Translations under genes and position numbers: made by a program
Shown: positions 41,419 through 45,027 of the stretch, piece after piece
Layout of the letters: the number at the start of each line of letters is the position of its first letter
Position numbering within the stretch: position 1 is the first letter of the stretch
Assembly (NCBI GenBank): GCA_946187975.1
Contig: CAMHTE010000005.1
Span: 1-45,027, forward strand
DNA length: 45,027 nt
Origin: an uncultured Bacteroidales bacterium
GTDB lineage: Bacteria; Bacteroidota; Bacteroidia; Bacteroidales; UBA932
Direction of reading: 5' to 3'
The notes under the pieces: model-generated
What the model saw: the letters and a program-made list of their open reading frames with translations, nothing else
What the model was told of the DNA's origin: nothing
Databases searched by the model: none

Positions 41419-43314
41419 TTAATTATGAGTTACGTAAATGTATGAGGTCTTGCTGTGGTCATACTTCAGGCGGAAGCCCACCTGCACGCCGGGATGTGTT
41501 CCGTCATGGCTTGTTTTGAGCATGAGTTTCGGATGGTCATCGCGGCCACCATGCCCCGAGAATGAGAAAGTATTGTCGTAGCCGGGCATGAGCTCCACAT
41601 CAGCCCAGTTCCAGTAGCAGTCTGCCGGTTTTGTCTCTACACCGAGGGACAGTCCCATACCATAGTTGCAGATACCGTCGGGAGAGCCGTTGGACCACGG
41701 CTTATACACGCCGGACTGCTGGTATGTAATCTCGAAGGAAGAGGGTTTCTCTTCAACTACATACACTTCAAGCGGGGCGCTCACCGAGTAGTTGCTCCTA
41801 ATGCGGAAGCGGAGGTTGTATGTCTGGTCGGCCTTAGCGTTGAAGTTATATAGCTTGTGGAGGGTTTTATCATAGTAGAAATCCTCGTTAGGATTGGTCT
41901 CCGGATCAATCTCAATAGACTCCCAGTGCCATACAAGATTGGTCGGAGCATACTGGTCTATGTTCAGAAGCATAACGTCATACTTGTCCATAACCAGTCT
42001 GGAAGGACTAAAAGAGAAGGAAGTGTAATCCCATCCCGGGCCGGTAGCAATCTGGCAGGTGCTTGCCATCTCAGTACCTTCGTATCTGAATTTGAGGTAT
42101 ACATTCACGTCGTCCGAACTCTTGAGTGCTTTGAGAGTACGGGAAGAAGCATCCCAGGAGAAGTATCCATCATTTACGTCTTCGCTGCTGCTGTGTCCCT
42201 TTTCCTGGGCCGCCAGCGTTACCTTGCTCCAGTCAAATGAGGCTCCATCATCCCATTCGGCATCCACTTTTACGGAGTCTCCTACCTTGACCCAATCTTT
42301 TTCGGGATTTATCGTGAACCTGCTCAACTTGGGGAAGTATTCTTCCAGAATGGCATTGCCGATGATTGTGTATTCGCCGTCGGGGATGTAGGTCTGAGCG
42401 GCACTGTCCCAGGACTCATTTTCGATGACAAATACAAAAAGTAACTGATACTGGCCGGAATATACCTTGGTGCCGGCTTTTTCCTTGAGCCAGATCTGGC
42501 TGCTGCCGTCAAGTTTTACATTCCCTCCCTGACCAAGATGTACAGTGACTTCCTTTCCGGGACGGAATGTGCCGAACTTGGCTGCGGCCCAGGAATATTT
42601 CTGATTGAATTCCTGATTGATTACGGTTAGTTTGTTTGCTATTTCCGTAGGGAGTTCGAACATTCCCCAGCCCATGGTGCTCTGCTCCGGATCCTCATCC
42701 ATCACTTCCACTTTGATTGCCTCCTTGGTCTTATCCAGACTGCTTCGGCCCACATACCATTGGGAGTATTCCTGAGGAAGATCATATACCTGAGCCTCAC
42801 CGCCTTTCTTCTGGATGGAATAGGTGTTCTCCTTCAGGGCTTCCGCCTTCTTGATGACATTGTCGTCGACAGGCTCCTCCGCATCGAGGGACAGGACGGT
42901 GGCCGTTGCGGTGGCTAGGTTGCCCTGCTGGTCCACTTTTCCCTTCACACTCTTGACGGTTCCCTTGACCGTACCGCCCTTAAATTCTTTCGGATTGGTC
43001 GTGGTAAAGGTCACGGCAACCTGTCCGTTCTCGTCGGTGGTTGCACTGGTGGGACTCACAGAACCGCCCGTAGCCTCAAATTTGATGGTCGCAATGGTTT
43101 CAGTCTCTTTAAGGTTAATTACTTTTCCGCTGGTTGAAATCAGCTTGAAAGAAAAAGTGAATGAGGCCGAGCCGTTCTCGCTGATCTTCTGTGCGGAAGG
43201 AGAGACGGAGAGCAGGTCCTGGGTTTCCTTTTCCAAGGCCTCAGCGTCTTTATCACTACATGAGATGATCATCCCCGCCATGGCCATAAGAGAAAATAGT
43301 TTTGTAAATTTCAT
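41419..43314 (-). CDS. Lipoprotein with N-terminal Ig-like (Big_1-type) domain
   Basis: The start at 43314 gives MKFTKLFSLMAMAGMIISC, then SDKDAEALEKE, a lipoprotein signal with charged residues after Cys19 (631 aa). A GTG at 43341 would add nine residues before the signal. Residues about 35-145 (SFKLISTSGKVINL, then ATGGSVSPTSATTDENGQVAVTFTTTNP) look like a bacterial Ig-like domain of the Big_1/invasin kind. The rest is beta-rich with Trp and Tyr but has no recognised family. A surface adhesive or structural role is plausible. It has a canonical promoter and sits alone between two unrelated genes. Confidence 0.68.
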   Translation of the reverse strand: MKFTKLFSLMAMAGMIISCSDKDAEALEKETQDLLSVSPSAQKISENGSASFTFSFKLISTSGKVINLKETETIATIKFEATGGSVSPTSATTDENGQVAVTFTTTNPKEFKGGTVKGTVKSVKGKVDQQGNLATATATVLSLDAEEPVDDNVIKKAEALKENTYSIQKKGGEAQVYDLPQEYSQWYVGRSSLDKTKEAIKVEVMDEDPEQSTMGWGMFELPTEIANKLTVINQEFNQKYSWAAAKFGTFRPGKEVTVHLGQGGNVKLDGSSQIWLKEKAGTKVYSGQYQLLFVFVIENESWDSAAQTYIPDGEYTIIGNAILEEYFPKLSRFTINPEKDWVKVGDSVKVDAEWDDGASFDWSKVTLAAQEKGHSSSEDVNDGYFSWDASSRTLKALKSSDDVNVYLKFRYEGTEMASTCQIATGPGWDYTSFSFSPSRLVMDKYDVMLLNIDQYAPTNLVWHWESIEIDPETNPNEDFYYDKTLHKLYNFNAKADQTYNLRFRIRSNYSVSAPLEVYVVEEKPSSFEITYQQSGVYKPWSNGSPDGICNYGMGLSLGVETKPADCYWNWADVELMPGYDNTFSFSGHGGRDDHPKLMLKTSHDGTHPGVQVGFRLKYDHSKTSYIYVTHN

Positions 43315-43351
43315 GGCTATCCTGTTATTGGTTAATTCCACAAACTTTCCA

Positions 43352-43381
43352 CAAAGTTAGAAAAGTTTATAAAATAAACAA
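43352..43381 (-). promoter_or_regulatory. Canonical Bacteroidota promoter (TTG -33, 19-bp spacer, TAACTTTG -7)
   Basis: On the minus strand TTG (43381-43379) is followed by exactly 19 bases and TAACTTTG (43359-43352). This is the cleanest full promoter in the window. It would start transcription near 43345, about 31 bases before the lipoprotein ATG at 43314. Confidence 0.8.
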
Positions 43382-43428
43382 TAACTAAGGTTCGCGCCTG
43401 GGGTCCGGCCCTATCAAGGGTCAAAGAC

Positions 43429-44649
43429 TTAGTCTATAGCCTCGGGGGCGTGGTGCACCAGCGGGCAGTCGAACACCTTCGCAGGCATCTCCATGCAGGA
43501 AAGGATCAGCCCGTTCAGCATAACGGCCTTCATCTTTGCCGATGCCCAGTCCGAAGTCTTTTTGTCGGATTCCGGCATCGCATCGAGTTCCGCATCCAGT
43601 TGGGCGGCTTTCAGCGCATCCGCCGCTTCGGCTTCCTGGAACATGGATATTTTTGCAACCCAAAGATCCAACTGACGGGCATTCCACTTGTCGATGATTT
43701 CGTCCTGACGGGGGCGGCTCTTCGGCCCCTGCTCGCGTTCAAGCTTGTTCACCGACTTGCATTCTTCCGAAGCGGGCCATGCAGCTAGGATTTTCGTACG
43801 GAGAGCCTGCAGGGCGCCATCCAGGGTAGTCTCGTCAGCAGCCGTCTGTCCTCCGAGCAGAGCGGCCTGAAGGCCTGCAAGAGCGTTCTGGGCGGAATTG
43901 AGCGAGGACATTACCCTCGCATCGTATATGGCGTAAAGTTCCTTTTCGATCTGGTTCATGCGGTTTTCACCAGCTCCCTCGGGAGCGCCTTTAGCCATCA
44001 TCTCAATGGCCTGTTCCTTACTCATTCCGGTTTTCCCGGCAACGTACCCGGCTACCACGTCGCGGATCTGATCCTCCGAGGCAGTGGCAGGGTTAAGGCC
44101 TGCATCGCTGATGGCCTTCATGATTTCAGCGGCGCTTATATTGGAAGCATTTTCCGCTCCGGAACTTGATCCCGCCGAAGGCCCGTTCATCGTTTGTTTA
44201 GTGAGATCCGACTGCTTCAGCGCATAACGCGTGCACATGTCCACGGTCGCTTTCCTGACGCGTGCAACCTTTTCACCATATGCGCGAAGAGCCTCCGCGG
44301 AGTTGAGGCTCCCTGAGGCTGGCAGCGCAATCCTCGCGTTCAACGCATCAAGGTAACTATTATAAACAGGCGCGTCAGCAGGGTCTTCGAGGGGAAGGTA
44401 GTTCTCATTGGCCTCGGGATCAAGCAGGTCCTGGGCATAAGTAAGGGCAACTTCGGGATAGTCCTCGCCGGAGGCGTTACTTTCCTTAGAACCGTTGCCG
44501 CCAAGTCCCAATGAGCCGGACACCGCCTTGCCCAACTGCGAGCCAACAGCGTTCTTAGCCTTGTCTCCAAGACCTTTCAGAAGGCCTCCTTGCGCGAAAG
44601 CGCATGTTCCAAGAAGGATTAACACAGCGATTAAAACAGTCTTTTTCAT
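43429..44649 (-). CDS. Secreted helical protein of unknown function
   Basis: This 406-aa protein has signal peptide MKKTVLIAVLILLGTCAFAQ. It begins with a Gly/Ala/Ser-rich segment (GLLKGLGDKAKNAVGSQLGK) and is then mostly helical and charged (YLDALNARIALPASGSLN, EALRAYGEKVARVRKATVDM, EIIDKWNARQLDLWVAKISMFQEAEAADALKAAQLDAELDAM). No family, catalytic motif or membrane segment is recognised. The charged helices could form coiled coils. A TAAATTTG -7 box at 44672-44679 gives it its own promoter. I can assign no function. Confidence 0.65.
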   Translation of the reverse strand: MKKTVLIAVLILLGTCAFAQGGLLKGLGDKAKNAVGSQLGKAVSGSLGLGGNGSKESNASGEDYPEVALTYAQDLLDPEANENYLPLEDPADAPVYNSYLDALNARIALPASGSLNSAEALRAYGEKVARVRKATVDMCTRYALKQSDLTKQTMNGPSAGSSSGAENASNISAAEIMKAISDAGLNPATASEDQIRDVVAGYVAGKTGMSKEQAIEMMAKGAPEGAGENRMNQIEKELYAIYDARVMSSLNSAQNALAGLQAALLGGQTAADETTLDGALQALRTKILAAWPASEECKSVNKLEREQGPKSRPRQDEIIDKWNARQLDLWVAKISMFQEAEAADALKAAQLDAELDAMPESDKKTSDWASAKMKAVMLNGLILSCMEMPAKVFDCPLVHHAPEAID

Positions 44650-44671
44650 ATCATCCGATGATTAGCTGATA

Positions 44672-44679
44672 CAAATTTA
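44672..44679 (-). promoter_or_regulatory. -7 box TAAATTTG for the secreted helical protein
   Basis: The minus strand reads TAAATTTG about 22 bases before the ATG at 44649, matching TAnnTTTG. TTTG elements occur upstream, but none at the ideal 19-base spacing. Confidence 0.55.
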
Positions 44680-44818
44680 ACTTTTTATTAACAAATCATT
44701 TGCAAACGAAAACATAAAAATCTTTATATAACTCCTTTGGCCCCGCAGAATAATTGTAATATAATTGTAGTCCGGCCGCCCTTATCAGGTGACCGGACGA
44801 ACTATTAAACGATGGACT

Positions 44819-44950
44819 ATGGCTAACTCGCACAAAAAGGAATCCGGTTTGTTTCCGGTAAGCATGAAGGAAGTATTCAGGTCAATGTGTCACCAGAGAA
44901 AACAAAAAAACCGCCGCGGAGGGCAGTTTCGGATATATAGAGTATTATGA
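44819..44950 (+). CDS. Weak candidate small ORF, 43 aa
   Basis: ATG 44819 to TGA 44950 encodes MANSHKKESGLFPVSMKEVF and a very basic tail (HQRKQKNRRGG). It has no signal peptide and no recognised family. It is listed because it is the longest ORF on the plus strand in the gap before the tRNA. It may be non-coding. Confidence 0.2.
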   Translation: MANSHKKESGLFPVSMKEVFRSMCHQRKQKNRRGGQFRIYRVL

Positions 44951-44961
44951 ATGTGTCGGTT

Positions 44962-45027
44962 TGGTAGCGAGAGTGGGTCACGATCCCACGACCTCCGGAT
45001 TATGAATCCGACGCTCTAACCAGCTGA
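44962..45027 (-). tRNA. tRNA with CAU anticodon (elongator Met or Ile2), 5' end outside window
   Basis: Read on the minus strand, the D-arm (GCTGGTTAGAGC), an anticodon stem TCGGA/TCCGG with loop TTCATAA (anticodon CAT), a variable loop AGGTC, a T-arm GTGGG/CCCAC and 3' TCTCGCT-A-CCA are all present. About 11 bases of the 5' end are missing. The encoded CCA spans 44962-44964. Met and lysidine-modified Ile2 tRNAs share this anticodon and cannot be separated here. The T-loop reads ATCGTGA instead of the usual TTCRANN. Confidence 0.88.

Larger units (their letters stand above)
44650..44961. other. 312-bp gene-poor region with promoter, inverted repeat and a weak small ORF
   Basis: The region holds the -7 box of the 43429-44649 gene and a 6-bp inverted repeat (GTCCGG at 44769-44774 with CCGGAC at 44792-44797). 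It also has an ORF of 43 codons (ATG 44819, TGA 44950) with a basic C-terminal half. The ORF has no recognised family and may be chance. The first 100 bases are AT-rich. Nothing else is supported. Confidence 0.4.

Noticed and set aside
43384..43433. ACTAAG...CTTAGT inverted repeat between the two minus-strand genes
   Set aside because: Six-bp arms 38 bp apart are expected by chance, and no T run follows.
1..45027. CRISPR arrays, insertion sequences, phage genes or integrase-type genes
   Set aside because: No regularly spaced direct repeats, transposase motifs or terminal inverted repeats were seen; composition is uniform outside the gaps.

Overview
The window is chromosomal DNA from a member of the Bacteroidota, most likely a GC-rich Bacteroidales (an Alistipes/Rikenellaceae-like or uncultured gut lineage; the rank below order is a guess). 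The evidence is a SusC/SusD pair, many lipoproteins whose lipobox cysteine is followed by charged residues of the Bacteroidota surface-export type, fimbrillin-like and BACON-like domains, an OstA-like protein beside two SurA-like chaperones, and recurrent TAnnTTTG -7 promoter boxes in place of sigma70-type promoters. No integrase, transposase, phage gene or CRISPR array was seen.

Layout. (1) 1-4309, minus strand: an outer-membrane biogenesis operon of a SurA-like lipoprotein, a two-domain SurA-type prolyl isomerase and an OstA/LptA-LptD-like protein that runs off the left edge. (2) 4332-5606, minus: a lipoprotein of an unrecognised Cys-His-Glu family. (3) 5715-17910, plus: a divergent cluster with a DUF2490-like barrel protein, a glycosidase-like lipoprotein, a beta-helix lipoprotein, a secreted FAD oxidoreductase, two more members of the Cys-His-Glu family (one a tandem fusion) and a GH31 glycosidase. 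(4) 17843-18703, minus: a receiver-AraC regulator, with a 26-bp palindrome in its promoter region. (5) 18850-39735, plus: a tightly spaced run of a 48-aa peptide, two large beta-helix lipoproteins, a fimbrillin-like lipoprotein, a BACON-like lipoprotein, SusC, SusD, a DUF5689-like lipoprotein, a second TonB-dependent receptor, a clan GH-A glycosidase, an S1/P1 nuclease, a CE7-like esterase and a phosphodiester glycosidase. (6) 39736-44649, minus: AlkD-like protein, HTH regulator plus membrane protein, an Ig-like lipoprotein and a secreted protein of unknown function. (7) A CAU-anticodon tRNA cut by the right edge.

How it fits together. Regions 3-5 look like one large polysaccharide-utilisation-like locus split around a central regulator. 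Surface lipoproteins and SusD would bind substrate, SusC and the second receptor would import it, and GH31, GH-A, CE7, phosphodiester glycosidase and nuclease activities would process it. The substrate cannot be read from sequence. The mix of nuclease, phosphodiester glycosidase and esterase suggests a decorated or phosphate-containing polymer rather than plain starch.

The most unusual element is the Cys-His-Glu family: four copies of one domain in three genes, with the putative catalytic residues in every copy (Cys135 at the identical position in all three proteins). I do not recognise the family. It looks papain/NlpC-P60/CHAP-like and is the best candidate here for an undescribed activity.
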